DNA of 64,000 nt from CAWEFA01 sp963851385 (GCA_963851385.1 CAWKPE010000007.1:1-64000); one strand, 5' to 3'; shown: positions 7,781-16,360, numbered from the stretch's first letter. Translations and numbers: made by a program. Notes: generated by a model from the letters alone, not told the origin.

Positions 7781-9349
7781 ATGATAGATGAAAAAAAAAT
7801 TGAGATTCGCGAGTATAACAAAAGCAATAATATTTACAATAGACTTTTAACTGTGAAACCCTGCAAATTGGGTTCAGGCGGGTATTGTTGCAAAATGTGT
7901 TATATGGGACCTTGCAGGTTATTTAAATCCGATGAAAAAACTCTTTGCGGCTCGGAGCAATCGTTGATAATTGCGAGAAACATACTCAGGTTTGTTGCCG
8001 GAGGAACAGCTGCCCACTGCGGTCATTCATTGCATGTACTCAAATTCCTTGGAAAGAGGAAAAGTAAAAACTACATTAAAAAAAGCGCCCCCCCATATTT
8101 ATATAAACTTTGGAATGAAATTGGTTTAAAACTACCAAAAAATTTTGCAGAGGCTTTTGAAAATATCTCTGAAGCACTGCATTTATCTACTTTGGGTGTA
8201 AATTCCGACTACCGCGATATTTTAAAATGGTCACTGAAATTAGGTATCATTGATGGGTTTTATGGACTTTATTTGGCTACTGAATTGGAAGACCATTATT
8301 TTGGAAAGCCAAAAATTACAGAATCGCTTCTTAACCTGCATTGTATCGTTCCGGATAAAGTTAACATTGCAATCCATGGACATGAACCCATGATGGCAGA
8401 ATATTTGGTTGCAGAATCAAAAAAGTATAACAACATAAATCTGATTGGAGTTTGTTGTTCAGGTTCAGGTATTTTAGCAAAACATGGAATACCTTTGGCA
8501 TCTCATTTTTTAATGCAGGAAGATGTAATAACAACAGGAATTGTTGATGCATTGGTCGTGGACAATCAATGCGTTATGCCATCAGTTGCAGAATTATGTG
8601 ATTGTTACCATACAATACTTTTTTCAACGAGTGAGATAGGGAGATTTCCAAATGCTACTCATTTACCCATTACGAATAAAAAGAATGCTCAAAAGAATGC
8701 GAAAGAGATAATAAAACAAGCGATTCACAACAAACGTTTTCGAAGAGAAAATGCAGTAGCTGATTTTACTAACCAGGTAAATGATACTAAGAAAGTAGTT
8801 GTAGGATTCACAGAAGAAACTCTCGACCTTAAACTGATATCAAATCAATTGAAAGATGGAACCCTAAAAGGCATTCTTGGAGTAGTGGGTTGCGTAAACC
8901 CACAGATGGAAAGGCTTAAATGGATTGAAGTTTTTCGTAGACTTAGCAAAGATTATCTAATTCTTACGACAGGTTGCATAGCTTTTGAATTTGGAAAAAA
9001 CGAACTATTAGATGCAAAGAGATTTTTTCATCTGGGGTCGTGTGTGAATAATGCAAGGATTGCAAAAATATTTGCTAAAATTGCTGCCTACTCAAAAAAG
9101 GAAATTGCTGATATGCCATTTTTGGTATCGGCACCGATGCCAATTTCAGAAAAAAGTATAGCAATAGCCATGTTTTTCTCAGCGTTGGGATGCAGCATTC
9201 ACTCCGGGTTTGAAGGATTATTCGAAGATGTCAAAATACAGTTTTTCATTTCTCATACCTTTAAACATTTTTATAACAGTAAATTTTTTATCGAGAAAGA
9301 TCCGGAGGTATTTTATAACCTGGTTACTTCTAAAATACAGTACGAATAA
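7781..9349 (+). CDS. cooS: Shortened Ni,Fe carbon monoxide dehydrogenase (CooS family, mini form)
   Basis: Catalyses CO + H2O to CO2 + 2H+ + 2e-. I take the ATG at 7781 (522 aa); an in-frame TTG lies three codons earlier. Cluster ligands align throughout. D-cluster: Cys28 and Cys36. B-cluster: Cys37, Cys40, Cys45 and Cys56 (CCKMCYMGPC...CG). C-cluster: a GHEP His near 199-201, VCCSG near 225-226, DNQC near 264, VGC near 371, TGC near 399 and GSC near 421. The acid-base lysine (PISEKS, near 458) and a His-rich AAHCGHSLH proton path near 78-85 are also present. Typical CooS has about 620-680 residues. The missing length falls mainly in the N-terminal helical domain, between the B-cluster and the GHEP His, and between the TGC and GSC ligands, where the loop is about 28 residues shorter. 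No CooC, CooF or Acs subunit adjoins it. Confidence 0.88.
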   Translation: MIDEKKIEIREYNKSNNIYNRLLTVKPCKLGSGGYCCKMCYMGPCRLFKSDEKTLCGSEQSLIIARNILRFVAGGTAAHCGHSLHVLKFLGKRKSKNYIKKSAPPYLYKLWNEIGLKLPKNFAEAFENISEALHLSTLGVNSDYRDILKWSLKLGIIDGFYGLYLATELEDHYFGKPKITESLLNLHCIVPDKVNIAIHGHEPMMAEYLVAESKKYNNINLIGVCCSGSGILAKHGIPLASHFLMQEDVITTGIVDALVVDNQCVMPSVAELCDCYHTILFSTSEIGRFPNATHLPITNKKNAQKNAKEIIKQAIHNKRFRRENAVADFTNQVNDTKKVVVGFTEETLDLKLISNQLKDGTLKGILGVVGCVNPQMERLKWIEVFRRLSKDYLILTTGCIAFEFGKNELLDAKRFFHLGSCVNNARIAKIFAKIAAYSKKEIADMPFLVSAPMPISEKSIAIAMFFSALGCSIHSGFEGLFEDVKIQFFISHTFKHFYNSKFFIEKDPEVFYNLVTSKIQYE

Positions 9350-9449
9350 TTCAGAATTTCTCTTTGGTAAAGCAGAATGGCCCATTGGGAAAAATGAAAA
9401 TAATATTTTAAACATTAACGGTAAATTATGCCTTATGGGCAGCAATTAA

Positions 9450-9704
9450 ATGAATCCGCTTGACATTGCTGCAACTTTTGCCACTAAAAATATCGTTGAA
9501 GATGTTTCAAAAGCATTTACGCAACACAATCATAAGAAACTTATTGTAAATCAATTTTTAACATTTCTAATGCGTAATTTGGGATTATGCAATAACCCGG
9601 TTGAATTGTGCACACTTTGTGGACAAGCCTCCTTCATGGCTATAAGTGGAGAAGGATTACATGTGTTATATAGGAAATTTGGATACTTGAATATATCTAT
9701 ATGA
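9450..9704 (+). CDS. Small Cys-containing hypothetical protein after CODH
   Basis: 84 aa, not recognised. It has three closely placed cysteines (LCNNPVELCTLC), suggesting metal or cluster binding but nothing diagnostic. The frame is also open immediately upstream (about 9350-9449), ending in a TAA directly before this ATG. The pair may therefore be one older gene split by a stop. It follows the CODH gene by 100 bp on the same strand. No clear ribosome binding site is seen. Confidence 0.4.
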   Translation: MNPLDIAATFATKNIVEDVSKAFTQHNHKKLIVNQFLTFLMRNLGLCNNPVELCTLCGQASFMAISGEGLHVLYRKFGYLNISI

Positions 9705-9829
9705 GAAAAGGTACATGGAACAAAGAGCGTCAACATGGATAATTAATTAGTTGATTAATTATTGAAAACTAAAATAAATATTAATTGCAAACCTTTGAGG
9801 GTTCAATGTACCTTTGAAGGAATAAATCC

Positions 9830-10345
9830 ATGATTATGGAACATTTTAAAGAATCTGATGGAATTAGTTTTTGTTTGTTCCCTATAAATAATTTTCGTGA
9901 AAAACAAAGATGTGAATTTTTCTTTTTTAATGGTAAAAAAGTTCCATCTGGTGGTGGTATTTATATTTTGTGTAATGCTCGTAAAATTGGAAAAGGTTAT
10001 GAATGGGATTGGCAATCATATGAGCCAGACTATATATCTGATTTTTTAAGGCTTTTTGCAAATGCGCAATCTATGCCTGATAAAACAACTATTTATGATA
10101 AATATAATGCTAATTCTGTATTGATTTTTCAACGTGGGGAAGAAGGAAATAGAATTATCGAATGGTTAAAAAGGACCTATTATCGTGATATAGACCTTGA
10201 AGTTGGACAGGAAGTAAAATTAATTAACGATACCAACATATATATTGTCATACAAATAAATAAAAGCCAAAAATTAGTTAATCTCCGTAGATTTAACAAT
10301 AATTCAATAGTAAGTAATATCCAATTTGGCGAACTTGATATTTAA
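9830..10345 (+). CDS. Hypothetical protein (171 aa)
   Basis: Not recognised. A soluble protein without signal peptide or membrane segment; an alternative start is the ATG two codons later. It is rich in aromatic residues (FFFFNGKK, YEWDWQSYEP) and the C-terminal third looks beta-rich. The AT content and lysine/asparagine-rich composition match its neighbours. It stands alone between the CODH region and a secreted protein gene. Confidence 0.6.
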   Translation: MIMEHFKESDGISFCLFPINNFREKQRCEFFFFNGKKVPSGGGIYILCNARKIGKGYEWDWQSYEPDYISDFLRLFANAQSMPDKTTIYDKYNANSVLIFQRGEEGNRIIEWLKRTYYRDIDLEVGQEVKLINDTNIYIVIQINKSQKLVNLRRFNNNSIVSNIQFGELDI

Positions 10346-10381
10346 CTTGCGTATCCGATAACCGTATTAATAACTATTAGT

Positions 10382-11014
10382 ATGAGGAAATTTTTAATTA
10401 TTCAGATTACATTCTTATTTTTCATAAAGGTTAATGCTCAGTTTTCTGGTTCTGATATAACTTCATTTAAAAAGGATAATTATGAAATTAAATTGAACGC
10501 AAACATCCTAATTACATTTAATGCATCAGATTTAAGTTTAAGAAAAAATGCAGAACAATATTTTGTTGATGAATTAAATAAAATTGGAATTAATGCTGTA
10601 AGCTATATTATATTATTTCCTCCATTAAGAGAATATGATCAAAATTATGTTGATTCTATTTTGAACAAAAATAAAATTACAATGTATTTGTCGATAGATA
10701 TTACTGATGTTTTTCAAAAGGAAGTTACTATACCTGAATCTTATTCTACACATTCTACATATATTGGTAACGGAAATATCATAACTGAACATTCCAGAAC
10801 AGATGTTTCTGGAGGACAGAAAATATCAAAACCAAGAATGAATTTTGATGTTGAGATTTTTGATTATAGTATAAAAGAAAATATATGGAAAGCTTCAGTT
10901 AAAACAAGAGGTAATGCTTTTTCAAATTATGATGATCTTTGCAAAAAGCTAGCAAAAGCAGCTACTTCAAAAATTAAAGAAGATTTTAATAAGTCTTCTT
11001 ATTATAACTATTAA
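10382..11014 (+). CDS. Secreted hypothetical protein (210 aa)
   Basis: The N-terminus is a signal peptide (MRKFLIIQITFLFFIKVNAQ) with likely cleavage after NAQ. This is typical of Bacteroidota secreted proteins. The mature part has a GGN/T-rich stretch and alternating hydrophobic strands. It ends with a segment resembling lipoproteins that summarise WKA...R..G (IWKASVKTRGNAF), followed by a Lys-rich helix. It may belong to the loosely defined DUF4136-like envelope proteins, but I cannot confirm that. It starts 36 bp after the preceding gene. Confidence 0.6.
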   Translation: MRKFLIIQITFLFFIKVNAQFSGSDITSFKKDNYEIKLNANILITFNASDLSLRKNAEQYFVDELNKIGINAVSYIILFPPLREYDQNYVDSILNKNKITMYLSIDITDVFQKEVTIPESYSTHSTYIGNGNIITEHSRTDVSGGQKISKPRMNFDVEIFDYSIKENIWKASVKTRGNAFSNYDDLCKKLAKAATSKIKEDFNKSSYYNY

Positions 11015-11460
11015 AAAATATAATTACATACTCACTTAAGCCTTATAGAACAATCTGTAATATTGAAAATTCCACTTACCTAAAAGCGTATTAACTCATT
11101 GAAATCATTTGAACTCAATGAGTTTTTTGAAATGGCTAATTAAGTTCTTTGATCAAAACTGTTTGAGAGAAGAAGGTATTATTTCAAGACAATTGATTTA
11201 ATTATGTCGTCCCTATGGGACTTATAAATTGCGATTTATTTTATTTTCTACCAATATAACGTCCCTCCGGGACTTAAATTCCTCATCCCGTTAGGAATGA
11301 AATATTGGTAGTATGGTTATTAAAACCTATTTTAAAATCCCGTAGGGATGACATAGTATTATTCTTTCTTTCTTACAAAAAAAACTTTTGCTTTAGCTCT
11401 TTTAGGAATAAAGAATTATTATTGAAATCACTCAAACAATAAAATTCTCATCTCCATAAT
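11015..11460. other. Intergenic region with nested palindrome
   Basis: 446 bases separating the secreted protein gene from the convergent serine palmitoyltransferase gene. It contains a short hairpin around AACTCATTGAAA...GAACTCAATGAGTT (near 11093-11120), possibly a terminator, and the nested palindromic repeat at 11203-11355. No gene is seen. Confidence 0.55.
11203..11355. repeat. Nested palindromic REP-like element
   Basis: The outer arms TATGTCGTCCCTATGGGA and TCCCGTAGGGATGACATA pair with few mismatches. Inside them a second palindrome runs from CTACCAATAT at 11248 to ATATTGGTAG ending at 11311. Four GTCCC/GGGAC-type blocks punctuate it. It can fold into a cruciform with branched arms. 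Elements with these GTCCCTnCGGGAC blocks recur widely between Bacteroidota genes, and some REP families are mobilised by RAYT/IS200-like transposases such as the one at 30107-30538. Confidence 0.75.
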
Positions 11461-12705
11461 TCACTTCTTCACATTTGGTAGTTTTTCAGCTTGATACTTA
11501 CCTGCTTTAAATTTTACAGCAATTTCACTAAATGCATTCACGGTATATTCAACATCAGCAAGTGTATGATCAGCAGTGGGAATAAGTCGAAGCATTATTA
11601 CACCTTTGGGTACAACCGGATAGCCAACCAGGGAACAAAATATATTATAATTCTCTCTTAAATCAAAAACCACATTTGTACCTTCAGGTACACTTCCTGA
11701 AAGATATACAGGTGTAACCTGGGAATTTGTATTGCCCAGATTAAGTCCTTTTGCTTTTAACCCCGATTGAAGAGCATTTGCAATTTTCCAAAGATTTTCA
11801 CGTAAAGAAGGATTATTTTGAATTAATTCAAGGCGTTTTAGAGCACCAATAGTCATTGCCATTGGTAACGATTTTGCAAAAATCTGGGAACGCATATTGA
11901 ATCTGAGAAAATCTACCACATCCTGCCTGGAAGCGACAAAGGCACCAATCCCAGCCATAGCTTTTGCAAATGTTCCAAAATAAATATCTACCTCTTTTTG
12001 AACGTTAAAATGTTCATCTGTGCCGGCACCTGTTGGACCCATAGTTCCAAAACCATGCGCATCATCAATAAAAATCCTGAAATTAAATTTCTTTTTTAAG
12101 GCAACAATTTTATCTAATTTACCTAGATCTCCTGCCATCCCAAAAACACCTTCAGTAATTAAAATTATTCCACCTTTGGTCTGTTCTGCCATTTTAGTAG
12201 CGCGATCAAGTTCTTTTTCCAGGTTTTCTATATTGTTATGAGGATAAACAAACCTTTTACCCATGTGAAGCCTTAATCCGTCAATAATACAGGCATGCGA
12301 TTCAGAATCATAAACTATCACGTCGTTACGGCTGCATAAACTGTCAATTATTGAAATCATACCCTGGTAACCATAATTGAGCAAATAAGCAGCTTCTCTC
12401 TTTACAAATTTTGCCAGTTTATTTTCAAGTTCTTCATGTTTTAAAGTCTGACCAGACATCATGCGGGCACCCATTGGTGAACCAAGTCCATATTCCTTTG
12501 CAGCTTCAGCATCTGCCTTTCTAACTTCAGGATGATTTGCCAATCCAAGATAATTATTCAAACTCCAGTTAAGCATTTCTTTTCCCCTAAAGCGCATACG
12601 AGGTCCTATCTCACCTTCAAGTTTTGGAAACATAAAATATCCGTCAGCCTCTTTTTGGTATTGTCCTAATGGCCCCCTGTTCACTATTTTGTCAAAAATA
12701 TCCAC
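11461..12705 (-). CDS. spt: Serine palmitoyltransferase-like PLP enzyme
   Basis: An alpha-oxoamine synthase. The best match in this phylum is serine palmitoyltransferase, which condenses serine with an acyl-CoA to start sphingolipid synthesis. The 414 aa protein has the fold-type I features: DSESHACI with the PLP-stacking His137, FIDDAHGFG near 212-220, and the PLP-binding Lys248 in FGTFAKAM. Close relatives are glycine C-acetyltransferase (kbl), 8-amino-7-oxononanoate synthase (bioF) and cysteate acyltransferase of sulfonolipid synthesis; sequence alone does not separate these with certainty. It appears monocistronic, with a -7-like box at 12752-12759. Confidence 0.85.
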   Translation of the reverse strand: MDIFDKIVNRGPLGQYQKEADGYFMFPKLEGEIGPRMRFRGKEMLNWSLNNYLGLANHPEVRKADAEAAKEYGLGSPMGARMMSGQTLKHEELENKLAKFVKREAAYLLNYGYQGMISIIDSLCSRNDVIVYDSESHACIIDGLRLHMGKRFVYPHNNIENLEKELDRATKMAEQTKGGIILITEGVFGMAGDLGKLDKIVALKKKFNFRIFIDDAHGFGTMGPTGAGTDEHFNVQKEVDIYFGTFAKAMAGIGAFVASRQDVVDFLRFNMRSQIFAKSLPMAMTIGALKRLELIQNNPSLRENLWKIANALQSGLKAKGLNLGNTNSQVTPVYLSGSVPEGTNVVFDLRENYNIFCSLVGYPVVPKGVIMLRLIPTADHTLADVEYTVNAFSEIAVKFKAGKYQAEKLPNVKK

Positions 12706-12751
12706 AGCTATTACATTTTTAATTTAATATTTTCAATTTTTTAGTAAGGCG

Positions 12752-12759
12752 CAAAATTA
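12752..12759 (-). promoter_or_regulatory. Candidate -7 promoter box of spt
   Basis: On the minus strand the sequence reads TAATTTTG, matching TAnnTTTG and followed by GC as in many Bacteroidota promoters. It lies about 47 bases before the spt ATG. The -33 element is not obvious. Confidence 0.45.
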
Positions 12760-12767
12760 GCGTTTTT

Positions 12768-13451
12768 TTATTGTTCACCTACATCATCAGAATTAAATTT
12801 AAAGCCAAGACGCTTGCCTGTCTGTAGTTTCGAATTTTCAATGTTTTGATTCATTTGGGCTACCGAAGCAATTTTAACCGCGTCATAAGGTGGAACTAAC
12901 AAATCAAATTCAAGTGCATACATAATTGTACTGCGTATAATCTCGGCCAAAATATCTTTTTTGATTTTTTGTTGTCCGAATGAATTATATAAGTAACCCA
13001 GTTGCCTTTTTCCTTCTACCAAATAATATGAATCTTTATTAATAAAAATTCTTGCAATTAGATATCCTAAATCTTCATCTCGGTGGTAACGAAAAGAGTC
13101 AGCCAGAAAATTATATATATTAATAATGCCACAATAAGTATTCAATTTGTCCTGCTGAGCATATGTAGTTTTCCAAATACTGTGTTCACGATTGAACTCA
13201 AAAGCATTTGAATGCATACTGAAAATAAGCAAATCACCAGCTACTTTTAATTGTGCCTCAAACTTGCCATTATCTTTATATTCCATGTGTATCCTTTGAT
13301 CCAATCCGTCAAGTCTGTCATTAAACTCCCTTTGAAATTCATGAAGAACCAACTTAATAATATCGAACGCATTAAGTGTATTGTCAAATACTTTTTGCTT
13401 TATAAGTGATTTCTCCTTTAACACCTGTAATATTTCATCCTTAGTTTCCAT
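12768..13451 (-). CDS. Conserved hypothetical protein (227 aa)
   Basis: Not assigned to a function. It starts with a helical segment (KDEILQVLKEKSLIKQKVFDNT), followed by an EFQREFNDRL segment and mixed alpha/beta sequence. There is no signal peptide or membrane segment. The protein looks like one of the widely conserved Bacteroidota housekeeping unknowns. It is co-oriented with spt, 62 bp upstream of it, and both follow proS in the same direction. Confidence 0.7.
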   Translation of the reverse strand: METKDEILQVLKEKSLIKQKVFDNTLNAFDIIKLVLHEFQREFNDRLDGLDQRIHMEYKDNGKFEAQLKVAGDLLIFSMHSNAFEFNREHSIWKTTYAQQDKLNTYCGIINIYNFLADSFRYHRDEDLGYLIARIFINKDSYYLVEGKRQLGYLYNSFGQQKIKKDILAEIIRSTIMYALEFDLLVPPYDAVKIASVAQMNQNIENSKLQTGKRLGFKFNSDDVGEQ

Positions 13452-13524
13452 GGTATAAAAAAGTTAGAAGGTTAAAAGGTTAAAAAGTTAGAATGTTTAA
13501 AAGTCAATTAATTATTATTTCATA

Positions 13525-13733
13525 ACTAAGGTTAACTTTAATTTGTAAACATAATTATATCTATCAATAAGTTCTTTATTTTGATTTAAGAACAAGAATC
13601 AGCGAATTTTGATTTCAGAAGTTTTTGGTTGCACTGATTTGTACTATTAAGTCTTTCAATTCGTAAATCAAAAATCAGCATTCTTTGTTCTTAAATCATT
13701 TTTTCTTTCTGCTTACAAAATTTGTCTCTTCCT
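13525..13733 (-). repeat. Palindromic repeat family A, copy 2
   Basis: Reverse-complement match of the repeat at 4168-4385. The inner arms GATTTAAGAACAA at 13583-13595 and TTGTTCTTAAATC at 13685-13697 form a long imperfect hairpin. It fills most of the 305-bp gap between proS and the downstream hypothetical gene. The rest of that gap (about 13452-13524) is AGTTAGAAGGTTAAAAGG-type low complexity. Confidence 0.75.
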
Positions 13734-13756
13734 TGTTTCGGTCTCAGGCATCCGGT

Positions 13757-15232
13757 TTAATATGCTTTCGCAAATATTACTCTTCCTTTTGAAGGTTTGC
13801 CACTATAAATACATTTTCCATTTTCTTCAGCCTGATCTAATGGAATGCATCTGATTGTAGCTTTAGTTTCTTCTTTTATTTTATTTTCAGTTTCTGAAGT
13901 TCCATCCCAATGAGCAGAAATAAAACCACCTTTTTCTTCTAAAGTTTTTTTGAAATCTTCATAATTTTCAACTTTAAAAGTATTTTCCTCTCTAAATTTC
14001 AAAGCTTTCATATATAGACCAATTTGAATATCCGTCAACATTTGTTCTACAATAGTTTCTACCTGAGCGTCAGGATATAGTTTCTTTTCTAAGGTGTCGC
14101 GCCGAGCGATTTCAATTGTATTATTAGCAAGGTCTTTTGGACCAATAGCAATTCGAATGGGAACACCCTTAAGTTCGTATTCAGCAAATTTCCAGCCTGG
14201 TTTCTGTGTATCTCGATTGTCATATTGAACAGAAATATTTTTTGCTTCAAGAAGTTTTTTAATTTGATTGGCTTTCTCAGATATTTGTGCTAATTCAGTA
14301 TCATTTTTATAAATAGGCACAATTACAACCTGAGTTGGAGCCATCTTTGGCGGTAAAATCAAACCGTTGTCATCAGAATGTGCCATCACCAGTGCTCCTA
14401 TCAACCTTGTCGTAACGCCCCAGGAAGTAGCCCAAACATATTCTAGTGCTCCACTCTTGTTGGCAAATTTTACGTCAAATGCTTTTGCGAAATTTTGACC
14501 TAAAAAATGAGATGTTCCACACTGTAATGCTTTTCCATCTTGCATTAAAGCTTCAATAGTGTATGTATCTTCTCCTCCTGCAAATTTTTCATTTTCAGTT
14601 TTTTTCCCAGTAAGAACCGGAATTGCCAAATAGTCTTCTGCAAAAGTAGAATAGACATTCAACATTTTTAAAGTTTCTTCAACGGCTTCGTCTTTTGTTT
14701 CATGGGCAGTATGACCTTCCTGCCAAAGAAATTCAGCAGTTCGTAAAAACAATCGTGTACGCATTTCCCAGCGAACCACATTTGCCCATTGATTAACAAG
14801 TATTGGCAAATCACGGTATGATTGGATCCATCCTTTATAAGTGTTCCAGATTATTGTTTCAGAAGTAGGACGAATGATAAGTTCTTCTTCCAGCTTAGAT
14901 GTTTCATCAACTACTACACCATTTCCATCCGGTGCATTTTTCAGTCTGTAATGTGTAACAATAGCACATTCCTTGGCAAAACCTTCAACATGTGCCGCTT
15001 CTTTTGAAAAAAATGATTTTGGAATAAACAAAGGGAAATAAGCGTTGGAATGTCCTGTATCTTTAAACATTTTATCAAGTGCTGCCTGCATTTTTTCCCA
15101 TATTGAATAACCATATGGTTTAATTACCATACATCCGCGCACAGCCGAATTTTCTGCTAAACCGGCCTTAATTACCAAATCGTTGTACCACTGTGAATAA
15201 TCCACACTCCTGCTTGTCAATTCTTTTGCCAT
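13757..15232 (-). CDS. proS: Prolyl-tRNA synthetase (archaeal/eukaryotic type)
   Basis: Charges tRNA-Pro with proline. The 491 aa protein lacks the YbaK-like editing insertion of the E. coli type and instead has the C-terminal zinc-like domain of the short ProS class. Class II motifs are visible: RPTSETIIW for motif 2 surroundings, FLRTAEFLWQEGHTAH near 170-185, QCGTSHFLGQNFAKAF, and a motif 3 region with TTRLIGALVMAHSDDNGL. The anticodon-binding domain begins near PTQVVIVPIYK. This ProS class is normal for Bacteroidota. Confidence 0.95.
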   Translation of the reverse strand: MAKELTSRSVDYSQWYNDLVIKAGLAENSAVRGCMVIKPYGYSIWEKMQAALDKMFKDTGHSNAYFPLFIPKSFFSKEAAHVEGFAKECAIVTHYRLKNAPDGNGVVVDETSKLEEELIIRPTSETIIWNTYKGWIQSYRDLPILVNQWANVVRWEMRTRLFLRTAEFLWQEGHTAHETKDEAVEETLKMLNVYSTFAEDYLAIPVLTGKKTENEKFAGGEDTYTIEALMQDGKALQCGTSHFLGQNFAKAFDVKFANKSGALEYVWATSWGVTTRLIGALVMAHSDDNGLILPPKMAPTQVVIVPIYKNDTELAQISEKANQIKKLLEAKNISVQYDNRDTQKPGWKFAEYELKGVPIRIAIGPKDLANNTIEIARRDTLEKKLYPDAQVETIVEQMLTDIQIGLYMKALKFREENTFKVENYEDFKKTLEEKGGFISAHWDGTSETENKIKEETKATIRCIPLDQAEENGKCIYSGKPSKGRVIFAKAY

Positions 15233-16035
15233 AAATTCAGTTTGTTATTTTATAAAAAGGCATACAAAGTAAATAAAAAAAGTGATTATATAAATTGGTT
15301 ATTTAGCTTTTAATAACTCTATTCTGGGTATAGACATAATAATAAAAAATAATCTCGTGCCGATTGAATTATTTTAACCTTTCTACCCTCCTTATTAAGG
15401 GAAATTACCTAGAATATGGCACAAAAAACATAAACACAGAGTTACACAGAGTTTTAAAATGCTTAAAACTAATAGTTACCACTTCCAAAGACCAGCCGAA
15501 AGGCTGGAAGCGCATCGGCAGGAAAATTTGGCGAGGGTGTGATGGCATTGTGGGATGAAGCTTCAAATTTTCTTGTCCCGATTAAATTTTTGTTGGTTTT
15601 GCATTGCAAAACCTTATAAAATTAATATCGGGATTTTGCTACTTTTTTATCAAGAAAAAAGTAGAAGGAAGTATTTGCAAAAATGACATTTAAAGTCGAA
15701 AATAGATTTTAAATGTGCCACAAAATAGGAAATTACCCTTTTTAAGGGGTTGGGGTAAATAGCGACAGATTATGAATGATATGAATTCTGTATTGTTATT
15801 CAAAAATTTTGATTTTGTTCTATTGAGTATTTCATGACATTTTTTGTAGTATTTAATGATAATAAAATAGAGTAGTGTTACTATAAAAATATAGTAAAAA
15901 TGCTGAATCTTTTCAGCATGTTAGGAACTTATTTTGTATAGAAATAATACTGCCGGTTATTGCGGTTTGGTTTTAGTGTTGATTGGTTTTAGAATTTTGG
16001 TAAAATAACCGGCAGTATTTTAAAATAAAGATATT
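15233..16035. other. Long intergenic region with repeat remnants
   Basis: About 800 bases without a supported gene. It contains fragments that look like degraded intergenic repeats. These are an AACACAGAGTTACACAGAG tract near 15430, an AAAGGCTGG/CCAGCC hairpin near 15490-15510, a paired CTACTTTTTTATCAAG/AAAAAAGTAG hairpin near 15640-15665, and CCTTTTTAAGGGG near 15735. A small hairpin ATGCTGAATCTTTTCAGCAT lies at about 15899-15920. The strong inverted repeat at 15946-16019 is listed separately. A 64-codon open frame at 15364-15558 crosses these repeats and is not credible. Confidence 0.55.
15946..16019. promoter_or_regulatory. Perfect 16-bp inverted repeat upstream of small ORF
   Basis: AATACTGCCGGTTATT (15946-15961) is the exact reverse complement of AATAACCGGCAGTATT (16004-16019). 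The 42-base loop is GT-rich and contains GGTTTTAG twice. The repeat ends 16 bases before the ATG of the small gene at 16036. It could be a transcript hairpin, an operator or the end structure of a small element. Confidence 0.6.
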
Positions 16036-16353
16036 ATGGAAAAGATTTCAATAAATAACAATTGGGAAAACCTTTTGGATAACGTTATATTAAATTCATT
16101 ATTAGAGATATTTGAGCAAATAAGTTCATACAACGAAATTTGTTATCAGACTATTCAGGTTGCATTACTTTCCGCATTGGAAAAATTAAAAAATCAAGAT
16201 AACAGAGAAACTTTGGCAAATGCAATTGAACAACTCCGAAAAACCTTGGATAAATGTCGCAATGCATCTGATAAAATACAACACTTATCTCATACAGGCT
16301 GCATAATAACTTCAAATGTTTTAGTTGAAAAAGAATCAAAAAAATTAGTTTAA
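16036..16353 (+). CDS. Small hypothetical protein (105 aa)
   Basis: Not recognised. Predicted to be almost entirely helical, with a central stretch ALLSALEKLKNQDNRETL that could form a helical hairpin. No signal peptide. It converges on selD, ending 7 bp from the selD stop. A strong inverted repeat lies just before its start. Whether it is translated is uncertain. Confidence 0.5.
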   Translation: MEKISINNNWENLLDNVILNSLLEIFEQISSYNEICYQTIQVALLSALEKLKNQDNRETLANAIEQLRKTLDKCRNASDKIQHLSHTGCIITSNVLVEKESKKLV

Positions 16354-16360
16354 TCGATAA

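Noticed and set aside
9210..9449. 79-codon frame overlapping the end of the CODH gene
   Set aside because: Most of it is out-of-frame CODH sequence; only the last part might belong with the small frame at 9450, so it is not listed as a gene.
15364..15558. 64-codon plus-strand frame
   Set aside because: Crosses repeat remnants (ACACAGAG tract and GC-rich hairpin) and has no family, start signal or conservation that I can see.
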